The notes: generated by a model not told the origin, from the letters alone. A DNA stretch of 12,569 nucleotides from Azonexaceae bacterium (GCA_009469665.1 SSTB01000268.1:1-12569), one strand, 5' to 3'. Counted from the first letter of the stretch, positions 1 through 9,409 are shown. Program-made: numbers and translations.

Positions 1-1
1 C

Positions 2-265
2 CACCATCACGAAAAATGGGACGGTAGTGGCTACCCGGACAAACTCGCCGGCACGGCAATACCGCTGGCTGCCCGCCTGATGGCCCTGGCCGATGTCTAC
101 GACGCCCTGCGCACCCGCCGCCCTTACAAGGTCCCCATGGAGCACGAGGCCGCCCTCGGCCACATCATTATGGGGCGCGAGAAGCATTTCGACCCCGAAC
201 TGGTCGACGCCCTGGTGACCACCGCCGACATATTCCAGGACATCGCCCGTCAATTGCCGGACTGA
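2..265 (+). CDS. HD-GYP domain protein (c-di-GMP phosphodiesterase type), C-terminal fragment
   Basis: Only the last 87 codons are inside the window; the gene starts upstream. The visible part opens with HHEKWDGSGYP (residues 2-12 of the fragment), the HHE and GYP signature of HD-GYP phosphodiesterases. It continues with the usual IPLAARLMALADVYDAL and RRPYK blocks and ends in an FDPELVDAL helix typical of this domain's C-terminus. Known members hydrolyse cyclic di-GMP in the cytoplasm and are often response regulators with an N-terminal receiver domain; that part cannot be seen here. The loop after GYP reads DKLAG where GL.G is usual, a mild deviation that leaves the metal-binding histidines intact. 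The stop codon lies 6 bp before the next start in the same frame, so the porin-like gene is probably co-transcribed. Domain call is firm; enzymatic activity and architecture are inferred. Confidence 0.9.
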   Translation, partial: HHHEKWDGSGYPDKLAGTAIPLAARLMALADVYDALRTRRPYKVPMEHEAALGHIIMGREKHFDPELVDALVTTADIFQDIARQLPD

Positions 266-271
266 TTCACC

Positions 272-1612
272 ATGCCGCGACCGCACCCTCTCCTTCCCCC
301 GCCGCTCCGATCCAGTGCCCTGTTGCGCGCCGTCCTGTGCGCGGCTCCGCTGTTCAGCGCGCCCCTTGCCGCCCAGGTGTCGGTTTCCGGTTTCGGCACC
401 CTGGGCTACGCGATCTCCGATCAGGACTACCGCTACCAGCGCTTCGTCGACCAGCAGGGCACTTTCAAGCGCGACAGCGTCCTGGGGCTCCAGGCCGACA
501 TCCGCCTGAGCGAAAGCTTCAGCATCGTCGCCCAGGGGAAGATCGCCCCCTCGATCCGCGACGACAGCAGTTGGGATCCGACCCTGACCTGGGCCTTTCT
601 CGCCTGGCGGCCGAGCAACGAACTCCTGATCCGCGTCGGCCGGGTGCGGGTCCCCTACTATCTCAACAGTTCCAATCTCGATGTCGGCGTCACCTACGAT
701 GCCGCCCAACTGCCTACCGAGTTGTACTCGATATCGCCCACCAACGAAACCAACGGCATTTCCGTCAGCCATACCTGGAGTTTCCCCAGCGCCGATCTGG
801 GCCTGGACGCCTATTGGGGCAGGGCCCACTCCCATTCCCGCTTTTTCTTCCGCGAAGATATCCGAAGCATCGGCGGCCCCGCCCGGGGCGCCATCTTCGT
901 GCCGGTGGAGATCGACTCCCGCGGACTCGCCCTCACCCTGAACCACGCCGAAAACGTCTATCGCGCCGGCTACCACTACGCCGAGGTTTCCCGCCGCAAT
1001 GGCGAGGATTTCCACAGCGACACCCCCTTCGTCTCGCTGGCCGGGGAAGGCTTCTACATTTCGGAGCCCAGCGCGCTGGCGCCGGGCGTCAGCATTCCTT
1101 CGGTGAGCGCCGTGCACTTCGGCATCCTCACCGCCGGGGCCGACATCGCCCTGCCGGGTTCCCTGCGCCTGTCCGGAGAATTCGCCCGCCGTATCAATCT
1201 GAACGCACCCCGCGGCGGACTGGACACCCGCGGGGGCTACCTTTCGCTGCGGGGCGAAGCCGGCGCCTGGCGGCCCTACCTCACCGCATCCCGGCTCATT
1301 TCGGCCGACCCCTCTCTCGACCTTTATCTCGCCGTCAACGCCAATCGGGTCAATTCGCCTCCCCTGCCCGCCAACCTCGCCGCCACCATCAACGCTCTGC
1401 AGCGCTTCTCGGCGGATCGGCTGGTGGTCTATGACCAGTCCACCTTCGCCGTCGGCACCGCCTACCTCCTCTCGCCCACTCAGAAACTCAAGGCCGAATG
1501 GGCCGTGACCCGCGTCGGCCGGGTCTCCCATTTCGTCGACGCCCCGGCCGGTGGTGACATCCGGCACCAGAACATCAACGTCTTCTCCTTCTCCTACAAC
1601 TTCACGTTCTGA
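272..1612 (+). CDS. Porin-like outer-membrane beta-barrel protein
   Basis: A 446-residue protein with a Sec signal peptide: two arginines in the first 20 residues, a hydrophobic stretch at about 16-31, and a likely cleavage after PLAA at residue 34. The mature part starts QVSVSGFGTLGYA and is built of alternating short amphipathic strands. It ends in SYNFTF, with the C-terminal phenylalanine used by the BAM machinery to recognise outer-membrane barrels. It therefore probably sits in the outer membrane. I recognise the porin-like character but not a specific transporter family, and substrate cannot be read from sequence. It lies 6 bp after the HD-GYP gene and 11 bp before a PstS-like gene, suggesting one transcript. 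There is no clear Shine-Dalgarno before the ATG, which fits translational coupling with the upstream gene. Reading frame and localisation are well supported; function is open. Confidence 0.85.
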   Translation: MPRPHPLLPPPLRSSALLRAVLCAAPLFSAPLAAQVSVSGFGTLGYAISDQDYRYQRFVDQQGTFKRDSVLGLQADIRLSESFSIVAQGKIAPSIRDDSSWDPTLTWAFLAWRPSNELLIRVGRVRVPYYLNSSNLDVGVTYDAAQLPTELYSISPTNETNGISVSHTWSFPSADLGLDAYWGRAHSHSRFFFREDIRSIGGPARGAIFVPVEIDSRGLALTLNHAENVYRAGYHYAEVSRRNGEDFHSDTPFVSLAGEGFYISEPSALAPGVSIPSVSAVHFGILTAGADIALPGSLRLSGEFARRINLNAPRGGLDTRGGYLSLRGEAGAWRPYLTASRLISADPSLDLYLAVNANRVNSPPLPANLAATINALQRFSADRLVVYDQSTFAVGTAYLLSPTQKLKAEWAVTRVGRVSHFVDAPAGGDIRHQNINVFSFSYNFTF

Positions 1613-1623
1613 AACCCACTGGG

Positions 1624-2052
1624 ATGAACCGCCTTTTCGCCCTCCTCTGCCTCTGGCTGCTGCCTCTGGGGAATGCCCTGGCAGAGGGTATGGTCGTCAT
1701 CGCGCATGCTTCGGTCCCTCGTACCGATACCGCCACGGTCCAGCGCCTGTACACCGGTCGGGTGATCGAGATCGGCGGCATCGCGGTCATCCCGCTGAAC
1801 GCTCCGCCGGGACACCCTGACCGGACCCGCTTCCTGAGGGATTACCTCAAGCAGGACGACGAGAAGTACATCGGCTACTGGACCGTGCGACGCTACATCG
1901 GCAAGGGCGCCCCTCCTAGGGAACTGAATCCCGGAGAAATGGCCGGCGTGATCCAGACCACCCCCGGCGCCGTCGGTTACATCCCTGAATCGGAACTGCG
2001 TCCCGGGATGAACGTCATCCTGCGCCGTCCGAGCGACGAGGCTTCGCGCTGA
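1624..2052 (+). CDS. Small secreted PstS-like (phosphate-binding-protein fold) protein
   Basis: A 142-residue protein with a clear signal peptide (MNRLFALLCLWLLPLGNALA, cleavage after residue 20), so it is periplasmic or exported. The mature part follows the pattern of short phosphate ABC-transporter substrate-binding-like proteins (PBP_like_2 type): QRLYTGRV, IPLN with a following D/R-rich segment (residues about 54-70), a YW near residue 82, GKGAPP, and the late TTPGAVGYIPES block. It is about half the length of a true PstS, so it can supply only part of a two-lobe binding protein. No pstC, pstA or pstB gene is nearby. Its partners by position are the porin-like barrel and the HD-GYP protein upstream. 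It could be a phosphate or other anion sensor component rather than a transporter part; that is inference. Confidence 0.8.
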   Translation: MNRLFALLCLWLLPLGNALAEGMVVIAHASVPRTDTATVQRLYTGRVIEIGGIAVIPLNAPPGHPDRTRFLRDYLKQDDEKYIGYWTVRRYIGKGAPPRELNPGEMAGVIQTTPGAVGYIPESELRPGMNVILRRPSDEASR

Positions 2053-2179
2053 CGGCTGCTTCGGGCCGGCGCGGAGGGGTACGGGCCTCACTGGCGCAGG
2101 AGGATCGATTTGGCGTCGGTCTGTCTGCGCTGCGGCCGCACAAACACTCCAGAATCTTCGGCGAGCCCTCCACCTTCGG

Positions 2180-3298
2180 TCAGAGCCGGCGCAGCTCCGT
2201 AACCGCGGGCGACCCGCGGGAGACACGCAATTCGGTGGTGCTGATGGTGCGTCCATCCTGAGTCGCGACGATGAGACGCCACTCCCCCGCTTGCGGGGCC
2301 ACCATGTAGGAATAGGCCCTGAATCCCTGCTCCCGGCCCCCGGTCACCTCGAAGCGTGCAACTCCGGCCGGTCGCCATTGCCCGCTCTGGTCGCGCCGCT
2401 CCCAGCGGTGCTCCAACGCTGCAGAAACCCCTCGCGGCGCGAAAACGGCGGAAACGCCGTAGAGCCGCCCCTGATCGGGAACATTGACGACGGAGGCCCA
2501 GTCTCGCCAGAACTGCCAAGCCGGCGCAGGCTCGACCCGCAGGAGGAATTCGCCGCCTCGACGCTCGAAGTCCTGCCCCACGATGACATGGCGCTTGACC
2601 AGCGGAACCGGCGCAATCATGCCCAGGCTCCAGGCGAGGATCAGCGCCCCCGCAGCCGCCCAGGCCGGCAGGATGCGACCGGGACGGCCAGGGGAGGCGA
2701 AGCGCAGCCCATGGGCCAAGGCCAGTCCCAGTGCCGTGGAGAGATAAAACCAACGAGGATCCAGGCTGCCGGCCGCAAAGGGCAGCGCGAAGTTCATGAG
2801 CAGCATGGCGCAGAAGGCAAACAGTCCCCAGATCAGGGTAAACCGCCCCCCATAGGCCCTGCCCCAAAATTCGTTGGCCACCAGAAGAAAGGCCAGCAAG
2901 CCCGTCACCAGCCAGGCGGAGAAATGCCCGGAACTCTTGGAGTAGAGGATAAAGAGGGCTGAATACAGTCCTCCTACGCAGAACTGCAAGCCAAGATAGG
3001 GGCCATCCCAGGCCAAGCGGGCCAGGCGCCCCTGCCAGCCGGCACCTTCGGGAGGAGGCAGCGCGCCCTGGTGCTCTCGGCGGGCGAGCAGCACGATGAG
3101 GAGGGCAGCAAGGCCAAGCAGGCCCCCAAGGCGCCAGAAATCGAGACTGCGGACCCGCACACCGAGCGTCAGGGCATCGCCCACCACACCGGCAAAGAAT
3201 GCGACCACCGGGAGAAAGCGGCGGATCCCGGCCCAGCGACTCACCCCAAGAACCCCGATCGACCGCTCATTTCGTGGGGAGCGCCCACCAGCCAGCAT
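2180..3298 (-). CDS. Integral membrane protein with DUF5924-like N-terminus and DUF2914-like C-terminus
   Basis: A 372-residue protein with about seven hydrophobic segments: near residues 27-45, 55-72, 101-120, 126-145, 154-175, 185-199 and 209-230. These are followed by a soluble C-terminal part of about 140 residues. The N-terminal region (RRFLPVVAFFAGVVGDALTLG) resembles DUF5924. The last 100 residues (GVSAVFAPRGVSAALEHRW, then RAYSYMVAPQAGEWRLIVAT and TELRV) resemble DUF2914. Neither domain has a function I can name. It is the last gene of the minus-strand ftsK-lolA group, 70 bp after the lolA stop, and may be co-transcribed. An in-frame TGA 18 bases before the ATG limits the start. The Shine-Dalgarno is weak, and a GTG about 54 bases inside is an alternative start. 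Family assignment is from memory of conserved motifs. Confidence 0.75.
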   Translation of the reverse strand: MLAGGRSPRNERSIGVLGVSRWAGIRRFLPVVAFFAGVVGDALTLGVRVRSLDFWRLGGLLGLAALLIVLLARREHQGALPPPEGAGWQGRLARLAWDGPYLGLQFCVGGLYSALFILYSKSSGHFSAWLVTGLLAFLLVANEFWGRAYGGRFTLIWGLFAFCAMLLMNFALPFAAGSLDPRWFYLSTALGLALAHGLRFASPGRPGRILPAWAAAGALILAWSLGMIAPVPLVKRHVIVGQDFERRGGEFLLRVEPAPAWQFWRDWASVVNVPDQGRLYGVSAVFAPRGVSAALEHRWERRDQSGQWRPAGVARFEVTGGREQGFRAYSYMVAPQAGEWRLIVATQDGRTISTTELRVSRGSPAVTELRRL

Positions 3299-3368
3299 CG
3301 CTACTGCGCCCCGCCTTCATCCGACGGGCAAGCACGCCATGACCCCGCCGGCACATTCGGGCGGAGCC

Positions 3369-3980
3369 TCATTCGCCGACCACGTCGGCCCCGGAAGGCG
3401 GAACGAAGCGGAAAAGCGAAGGAGCAAGCTTGGGGTTGCGCTCGACACGGCTGAATTCGACTGTGGTGATCTGGCCGAACTGGTCATGCAACTCCATGGC
3501 CTTCAATTCACCACCGGAAAATCCGAGGCGCAGCCGCTCGAACCCGCTGTCGCTTGCCCGGGGACGCGCTTCAGCCCACTCAAGACCGTCGGCCTCTCCG
3601 GCTTCCGAAAGAACGAAATTCTTGCGCAAGTCCTCGCTGCCCGAGAGCAGGGCCGCCGGTGAACTCCCGATGGCCTCCCGGGCCTTGCGCACCGTGACCT
3701 GCTTCAACTCGGGATCGTAGATCCAGAAGCGCTCACCGTCGCCCACCACAAGCTGCGGATAGGGCCGCAGAACCTCCCAGCGCAATTTTCCCGGTCGCAC
3801 AATAGCCAGGGTACCCGCCGAAACCTGAGGCTTGCGCCCGCCCTTGGCGACCACCCGCTGGGAGAAATCGGCCTGATAGCTACGCGTCGTTTCAAAAAAG
3901 CGGCTCAACTGGTCGAGGGCCGCAGCACCGGCGGCCGCGGGTGCCAACAGGAGCGCCAGTGCCACGAGACTCCGCTTCAT
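3369..3980 (-). CDS. lolA: Outer-membrane lipoprotein carrier protein LolA
   Basis: A 203-residue periplasmic protein that takes outer-membrane lipoproteins from the LolCDE complex and hands them to LolB. The sequence shows a signal peptide ([20 protein letters not shown]), then the LolA pattern: an amphipathic helix, the YQADFSQRV strand, [39 protein letters not shown], and a C-terminal [22 protein letters not shown].. is the diagnostic end of the family. Length is normal for LolA. The start ATG overlaps the ftsK stop in ATGA, so translation is coupled to ftsK; a weak AAGAAG precedes it. The ftsK-lolA order is common in proteobacteria. Note that this is LolA at the usual locus but without rarA immediately following. 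Confidence 0.95.
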   Translation of the reverse strand: MKRSLVALALLLAPAAAGAAALDQLSRFFETTRSYQADFSQRVVAKGGRKPQVSAGTLAIVRPGKLRWEVLRPYPQLVVGDGERFWIYDPELKQVTVRKAREAIGSSPAALLSGSEDLRKNFVLSEAGEADGLEWAEARPRASDSGFERLRLGFSGGELKAMELHDQFGQITTVEFSRVERNPKLAPSLFRFVPPSGADVVGE

Positions 3981-6283
3981 TCGACTTCTTTACGTGCCAA
4001 AACCTCGCGCCCGCCCCGTCCGTCCATCGCCGACACGAGGCCGGAGCGCTCCATGGCCTCGATGAGTCGCGCCGACCGGTTGTAGCCGATGCGCAAGTGA
4101 CGTTGCACCAGGGAAATCGACGCCCGTCGGTTCTTGAGCACCACCTCCACCGCCTGATCGTAGAGCGGGTCGTTCTCGGCGTCTGCCCCGCCGTCGCCTC
4201 CCTCGCCCGTTCCTTCTTCATCTTCGCCGCCTCCCATAAGGACCTCAGCCAGATACTCCGGGGAACCGAGGGATTTGAGATGCTCCACCACTCGATGCAC
4301 TTCCTCGTCGGAAACGAAAGCCCCGTGGACCCGGGTCGGATAGCCGGTCCCCGGCGCCAGGTAGAGCATGTCGCCTTGGCCGAGGAGGGACTCGGCGCCC
4401 ATCTGGTCGAGGATGGTGCGGGAATCGATCTTGCTGGAAACCTGAAAGGACATGCGGGTCGGAATATTGGCCTTGATCAGGCCGGTGATGACATCAACGC
4501 TTGGGCGCTGGGTTGCGAGGACAAGATGGATTCCCGCGGCACGGGCTTTCTGCGCCAGACGCGCTATCAGTTCCTCGACCTTCTTGCCGACCACCATCAT
4601 CAGATCGGCCAGTTCGTCGATCACCACCACCAGATACGGCATGTGACTCAGTGGCTCCGGCGTTTCCGGAGTAAGCGTCAGAGGGTTGGGCAGATGCTCG
4701 CCACGCTTCTCGGCCTCGCGCACCTTGGCGTTGTAGCCGGAAAGATTGCGCACCCCCAGAGCCGACATCAGTTTGTAACGACGCTCCATCTCCCCCACGC
4801 ACCAGTTCAGCGCGTTGGCCGCCTGCTTCATATCGGTGACCACCGGGGCAAGCAGATGAGGAATTCCCTCGTAGACCGAAAGTTCGAGCATCTTCGGATC
4901 CACCAGAATCAGGCGGACGTTTTCCGGCTCGGCCTTATAGACCAGGGAAAGAATCATGGCGTTGATACCCACCGACTTGCCGGAACCCGTGGTGCCGGCG
5001 ACCAGCAGGTGCGGCGTCTTGGCCAGATCGGCCACCACGGGCAATCCGCCGATGTCCTTGCCCAGGCTCACCGTAAGCGGGCTGACCATGTCGTTGTAGG
5101 GGCGGCTGGAGATGATCTCCGACAGTCGCACCGTCTGGCGCCGGGGATTGGGCAATTCCAGCGCCATGCAGGACTTGCCTGGCACCGTCTCGACCACCCG
5201 GACCGATACCAGCGCCAGGGCCCGCGCCAGATCCCGGGCCAGATTGACGATCTGTGCCCCCTTGACGCCCACCGCAGGCTCGATTTCGTAGCGCGTGATG
5301 ACCGGCCCCGGCAGGGCGGCCAGAACCTTGACCTGTACCCCGAAATCGGCCAGCTTGCGTTCGATCAGGCGTGAGGTGAATTCCAGGGTTTCGGCACTGA
5401 CCGTCTCGGTGGCCGGCGGCGCCGGATCGAGGAGATGTAGAGGGGGCAAGCGGCCACCGATCATCGCCTCGGGAAAGAGTGAGACCTGCTTTTCCCGTTC
5501 GATACGCTTTTCGGCCTTCCTGGAAATCGGCACGTCGGGGGGCGACGGCTCGATGATGATAGGTTCGTGCAGTTCGACCCGTCGCTTCTCCACCTCGACA
5601 CTTTCTTCGCGCTGCTGGGCAGTTTCGCGGCCAATACGGCGATCACGCCAGCGGTCGAACAGACCATAGACGCCCCCGATGACCTTCTCCAGGACAAAAC
5701 CGAGACCCTCACAGGCGGCGAGCCAGGACATGCCTGAAAACAGTGCCCACCCTGCAGCGGCGGCCACTAGAAGGAGCAGGGTCGCCCCCGTGTAGCCGAA
5801 GACCGTTGAAAGCCACTGGCCGAATTCCAGCCCAAGCAGCCCACCGGGAGCAAGCGGAAGTTCTGCCCGTAAGGAATGGAAGCGAATCGCTTCCAGGCTA
5901 GAACTGGCGACGAGCAGAGCGAGGAAACCCGCCAGGGCGAGGTAGAGCGGACGGCGGTCAGGCTCCCCAGCCGAGGCGCTCAAGCGCTGCACCCCCCAGC
6001 GCACGCACATCAGCATCAGCGCCACCCACCACCATGCGGAAAGCCCGAATACGTAGAGGAGAAGATCGGCCACCCAAGCCCCGAAGCGACCGGTGGGATT
6101 GTGCAGGGAACCGGAAACGACGGCATGGGACCAGCCCGGATCATCCTTGGCAAACCCCCAAAGGGCGAGCGAAAGAAACAGGGCCACGGCACCCAGGGCA
6201 AGCCAGCGGGTTTCCTGCAGCAGCCCGCCGATTTTTTCGGGCAGTGGGCTGGGCGCCCGCTCCGCCAGACGTCCGGCGGCCAT
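3977..6283 (-). CDS. ftsK: DNA translocase FtsK
   Basis: A 768-residue membrane-anchored motor that pumps chromosomal DNA at the division septum and activates XerCD at dif. Numbering is from the chosen start. About four membrane segments lie near residues 27-45, 68-95, 112-130 and 160-185. A short linker (about 210-295) is followed by the alpha and beta motor domains with Walker A GTTGSGKS (430-437) and Walker [11 protein letters not shown] (551-560). The C-terminal winged-helix gamma domain (about 705-765, [20 protein letters not shown]) reads KOPS sites. The linker is far shorter than in E. coli FtsK (1329 residues), as in many other bacteria. I chose the ATG at 6283 because it lies one base after the regulator's stop and has GGAGAG about 5 bases upstream; an in-frame GTG at 6313 would add 10 residues and overlap the regulator by 29 bases. 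Confidence 0.96.
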   Translation of the reverse strand: MAAGRLAERAPSPLPEKIGGLLQETRWLALGAVALFLSLALWGFAKDDPGWSHAVVSGSLHNPTGRFGAWVADLLLYVFGLSAWWWVALMLMCVRWGVQRLSASAGEPDRRPLYLALAGFLALLVASSSLEAIRFHSLRAELPLAPGGLLGLEFGQWLSTVFGYTGATLLLLVAAAAGWALFSGMSWLAACEGLGFVLEKVIGGVYGLFDRWRDRRIGRETAQQREESVEVEKRRVELHEPIIIEPSPPDVPISRKAEKRIEREKQVSLFPEAMIGGRLPPLHLLDPAPPATETVSAETLEFTSRLIERKLADFGVQVKVLAALPGPVITRYEIEPAVGVKGAQIVNLARDLARALALVSVRVVETVPGKSCMALELPNPRRQTVRLSEIISSRPYNDMVSPLTVSLGKDIGGLPVVADLAKTPHLLVAGTTGSGKSVGINAMILSLVYKAEPENVRLILVDPKMLELSVYEGIPHLLAPVVTDMKQAANALNWCVGEMERRYKLMSALGVRNLSGYNAKVREAEKRGEHLPNPLTLTPETPEPLSHMPYLVVVIDELADLMMVVGKKVEELIARLAQKARAAGIHLVLATQRPSVDVITGLIKANIPTRMSFQVSSKIDSRTILDQMGAESLLGQGDMLYLAPGTGYPTRVHGAFVSDEEVHRVVEHLKSLGSPEYLAEVLMGGGEDEEGTGEGGDGGADAENDPLYDQAVEVVLKNRRASISLVQRHLRIGYNRSARLIEAMERSGLVSAMDGRGGREVLARKEVE

Positions 6284-6284
6284 C

Positions 6285-6947
6285 CTACTCTCCGGTGATG
6301 ACGATACGGTCACTCTCGTAAGTGATATAGCCGCTCAATTCGAGATCCCTGACAACCTTGCTGACCATTTCCCGGGAGGCCCCGATCATGCGGGCCATGT
6401 CCTGCTTGGAAATCTTGCGCTTGACCACCCGCTTGCCCTCGTCGAGTTCCGACATTTCGAGCAGCAGGCGGGCCACCCGGCCATAGACGTCGAGCAGGGC
6501 CAGGCTCTCGATCTTGCGGTCGGCCTCGCGCAAGCGACGGACCAGGATCTGCATCAGTTTCAGGGCCACCTGGAAATTGTCGCGCATGCAGCGTTGGAAC
6601 TCCTCCTTGCCCAGCACCAGGAGTTCGCTGGCCTCCAGGGCCACCACATCCGCCGACCGGGGGCTCCCGTCGATCAGGCCCATTTCACCGAAGGACTCCC
6701 CGTGACCCAGCATGGCGAGGATGATTTCCCGGCCCTCCTCGTCACTGTTGGTGACCTTCGCCCGGCCGGTGAGCATGATGTACAGGCAATCGGTGGTGTC
6801 CCCGGAGCGCACAACAAATTCACCGCGCTCGGCCCGCTTTCGCCCGCAGACCCGGGAAAGTCGTTCAAGTTCGCTTTCGTCCAGACCGGCAAAGAGCGGC
6901 ACGTTACGAAGGACAACCAAGCTGAGGGCGTGAGCGGCCTGTACCAT
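6285..6947 (-). CDS. Crp/Fnr-family transcriptional regulator
   Basis: A 220-residue protein with an N-terminal cyclic-nucleotide-binding beta-roll (about 13-115), a long dimerisation helix (about 120-150) and a C-terminal winged helix-turn-helix (about 155-218). The phosphate-binding cassette [19 protein letters not shown] (83-101) keeps Glu88, Arg97 and Ser98, the positions that contact cAMP in Crp, so binding of a cyclic nucleotide is plausible. The cysteine pattern needed for an Fnr iron-sulphur cluster is absent. The recognition helix, [14 protein letters not shown] (190-203), has R and E as in Crp but K where Crp has its second Arg. DNA site preference may therefore be Crp-like but not identical. 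It heads the ftsK-lolA group, one base from the ftsK start, and is divergent from trxB. I cannot say which ligand it binds. Confidence 0.9.
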   Translation of the reverse strand: MVQAAHALSLVVLRNVPLFAGLDESELERLSRVCGRKRAERGEFVVRSGDTTDCLYIMLTGRAKVTNSDEEGREIILAMLGHGESFGEMGLIDGSPRSADVVALEASELLVLGKEEFQRCMRDNFQVALKLMQILVRRLREADRKIESLALLDVYGRVARLLLEMSELDEGKRVVKRKISKQDMARMIGASREMVSKVVRDLELSGYITYESDRIVITGE

Positions 6948-6980
6948 AGTTTCACTTTTGTGTCATGGAGTTATCGGGCA

Positions 6981-6986
6981 ATTATA
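6981..6986 (-). promoter_or_regulatory. -10 box for the Crp/Fnr-ftsK-lolA transcript
   Basis: A perfect TATAAT read on the minus strand lies 34 bases upstream of the regulator's ATG. I see no good -35 hexamer at 16-18 bases (CTATTC is the nearest), so the promoter may need an activator or be weak. Between the box and the start is a TGACAC-AAAAGTGAAA stretch with a short CAC/GTG symmetry that could be an operator, but the match to Crp or Fnr sites is poor. Confidence 0.4.
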
Positions 6987-7042
6987 ATCTTCTTTCCCAA
7001 AAGGAATAGGGTAAGGCGAAAAAACTTTGCCGACGACCCGCT

Positions 7043-8040
<998 letters not shown>

Positions 8041-8056
8041 CAGCGCGCCAGCGCTG
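8041..8056 (+). terminator. Hairpin directly after trxB (weak terminator or processing site)
   Basis: Immediately after the trxB stop is a perfect inverted repeat, CAGCGC-GCCA-GCGCTG (6-bp stem, 4-base loop). The following bases, CCTTAAATTCAGTTT, contain only scattered T residues, so full intrinsic termination is doubtful. It could reduce transcription into the Smr gene or stabilise the trxB message. Confidence 0.35.
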
Positions 8057-8093
8057 CCTTAAATTCAGTTTGAAGGGAGGGAGGGCGGCAGCC

Positions 8094-8660
8094 ATGGCGA
8101 AGCACCCCTATGTTCCGCCGCCGCCCGATCCGGAAGACCTCGCGGCCTTCCACGCCGCCGTGGCCGACGCCACCCCGCTTCCCCAGGCGAATCGGGTACG
8201 CCTGGGCACCCCGAATCCGCCTCCGCCCCGGCCCATACAATCACAAGCTGACGAGCAAGCCGCGCTGCGCGAAGCACTCCACGGCCCTATCGGGCTGCAG
8301 GACCGCCTTGAGGGAGGCGACGAGCCCCACTACCTGCGGCCAGGCATGGCGACGGCGACCCTGCGGGATCTGCGCCGGGGGCGCTGGGTGATTCAGGCGG
8401 AGATCGACCTGCATGGCCTCAACCGTGACGAGGCGAGGCACCACCTTGCCAGCGGGATCGCGGACGCAGCCCGCCGCGGACTGCGCTGCCTGCGCGTCAT
8501 CCACGGCAAGGGGTTCGGATCGCCTGGCCGCCAGTCGATTCTGCGCCGACTGACCCGGGGCTGGCTGATGCAGAAGGTGGAGGTCCTCGCCTACTGTCAA
8601 GCGCCACCCCGGGACGGCGGTGAAGGCGCCCTGCTGGTGCTGTTGCGTTCCCCGCGCTGA
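8094..8660 (+). CDS. Smr-domain protein (SmrA/YdaL-like predicted nuclease)
   Basis: A 188-residue protein whose C-terminal half is a stand-alone Smr domain (about 100-187). It carries the two hallmark motifs DLHG (105-108) in EIDLHGLNRDEA and IHGKG (136-140) in RVIHGKGFGS, and ends with the VEVLAYCQAPPRDGGEGALLVLL strand and GGxGA block. Smr domains of this type have endonuclease activity in the studied E. coli relatives. The N-terminal 90 residues are proline-rich and charged, as in SmrA/YdaL proteins, with no second domain seen. The start is set by a strong GGGAGGGAGGG ribosome site (8075-8085) 8 bases before the ATG; longer in-frame upstream reading overlaps trxB and lacks its own signal. 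The gene lies downstream of trxB. Its biological role here is not known. Confidence 0.9.
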   Translation: MAKHPYVPPPPDPEDLAAFHAAVADATPLPQANRVRLGTPNPPPPRPIQSQADEQAALREALHGPIGLQDRLEGGDEPHYLRPGMATATLRDLRRGRWVIQAEIDLHGLNRDEARHHLASGIADAARRGLRCLRVIHGKGFGSPGRQSILRRLTRGWLMQKVEVLAYCQAPPRDGGEGALLVLLRSPR

Positions 8661-8705
8661 GCGCCGGTTCGACGCCCGCCCCCGCAGGCGCCGCAAAACC
8701 TCGGA

Positions 8706-9041
8706 CTAACCGCGGTTCATGCTCTTGCGGTAGAGCTCGCCGTCGTCGATACCCGCCCAGCCCGTACCGCTGATTTTTGAACTCAGCCCCAGGGCGCCAT
8801 GCACCATGGACAGGCGGAAGATTTCCATCGCCACATCGGGTTGAAAGCCCTGGCGATCGGGCCGATCGGAAACCATTAGACTTTCCAGGTAATGATCCAG
8901 CTCGGCCGTACCCCACAACTCGACCACCTTGGTGGCGATGCGTGGAAACTGTTGTTCCAGAAGCCTAGGGTAGGCGGCTTCGTCACCATCGAGGAATTCC
9001 AGGAGTTTGGCCCGCAGGGCGGGATCAACAATACCACCCAT
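8706..9041 (-). CDS. Conserved-looking 111-residue protein of unknown function at the end of the P-II operon
   Basis: I do not recognise this family. The protein is acidic, has no signal peptide or membrane segment, and is likely mostly helical and cytosolic. Notable blocks are LLEFLDGDEAAYPRLLEQQF (about 14-33), an ELWGTAELDHYLESL segment (about 41-55), DRPDRQGFQPDVAMEIFRLSMVHG (about 59-82), and a glycine-rich tail. The start ATG is preceded by AGGGAGGTGA, nearly the full anti-Shine-Dalgarno complement, 3 bases away, so strong translation is expected. The gene starts 17 bp after the glnB stop on the same strand, so it should share the ppa-nadE-glnB transcript. It is convergent with the Smr gene, 45 bp away. 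It could be a partner of P-II or NadE, or simply a passenger in the operon; nothing in the sequence decides. Confidence 0.8.
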   Translation of the reverse strand: MGGIVDPALRAKLLEFLDGDEAAYPRLLEQQFPRIATKVVELWGTAELDHYLESLMVSDRPDRQGFQPDVAMEIFRLSMVHGALGLSSKISGTGWAGIDDGELYRKSMNRG

Positions 9042-9058
9042 GATTCACCTCCCTGAGG

Positions 9059-9409
<351 letters not shown>

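Noticed and set aside
337..1434. Alternative-frame reading of 365 codons inside the porin-like gene
   Set aside because: Arg/Pro-rich shadow product; the overlapping frame has a signal peptide, beta strands and a terminal Phe.
2131..2140. TGCGGCCGCA 10-bp palindrome in the convergent gap 2053-2179
   Set aside because: Expected by chance in GC-rich DNA; no T-run, so not a terminator, and no repeat copies seen nearby. I found no convincing terminator in this gap.
2088..2867. Minus-strand open frame overlapping the DUF5924/DUF2914 gene, considered as a frameshifted continuation
   Set aside because: The chosen frame already has intact membrane segments and a complete C-terminal domain; the other frame reads as Arg/Ala/Gly-rich noise.
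3941..5374. Long plus-strand open frame (477 codons) antisense to ftsK
   Set aside because: Its product has no recognisable domain, is rich in His/Gln/Arg as expected from reading GC-rich coding DNA backwards, and lies wholly over the lolA start and a clear ftsK.
6950..6966. Possible Crp or Fnr operator near the regulator start
   Set aside because: Only a 3-bp CAC/GTG symmetry; it does not match TGTGA-N6-TCACA or TTGAT-N4-ATCAA well.
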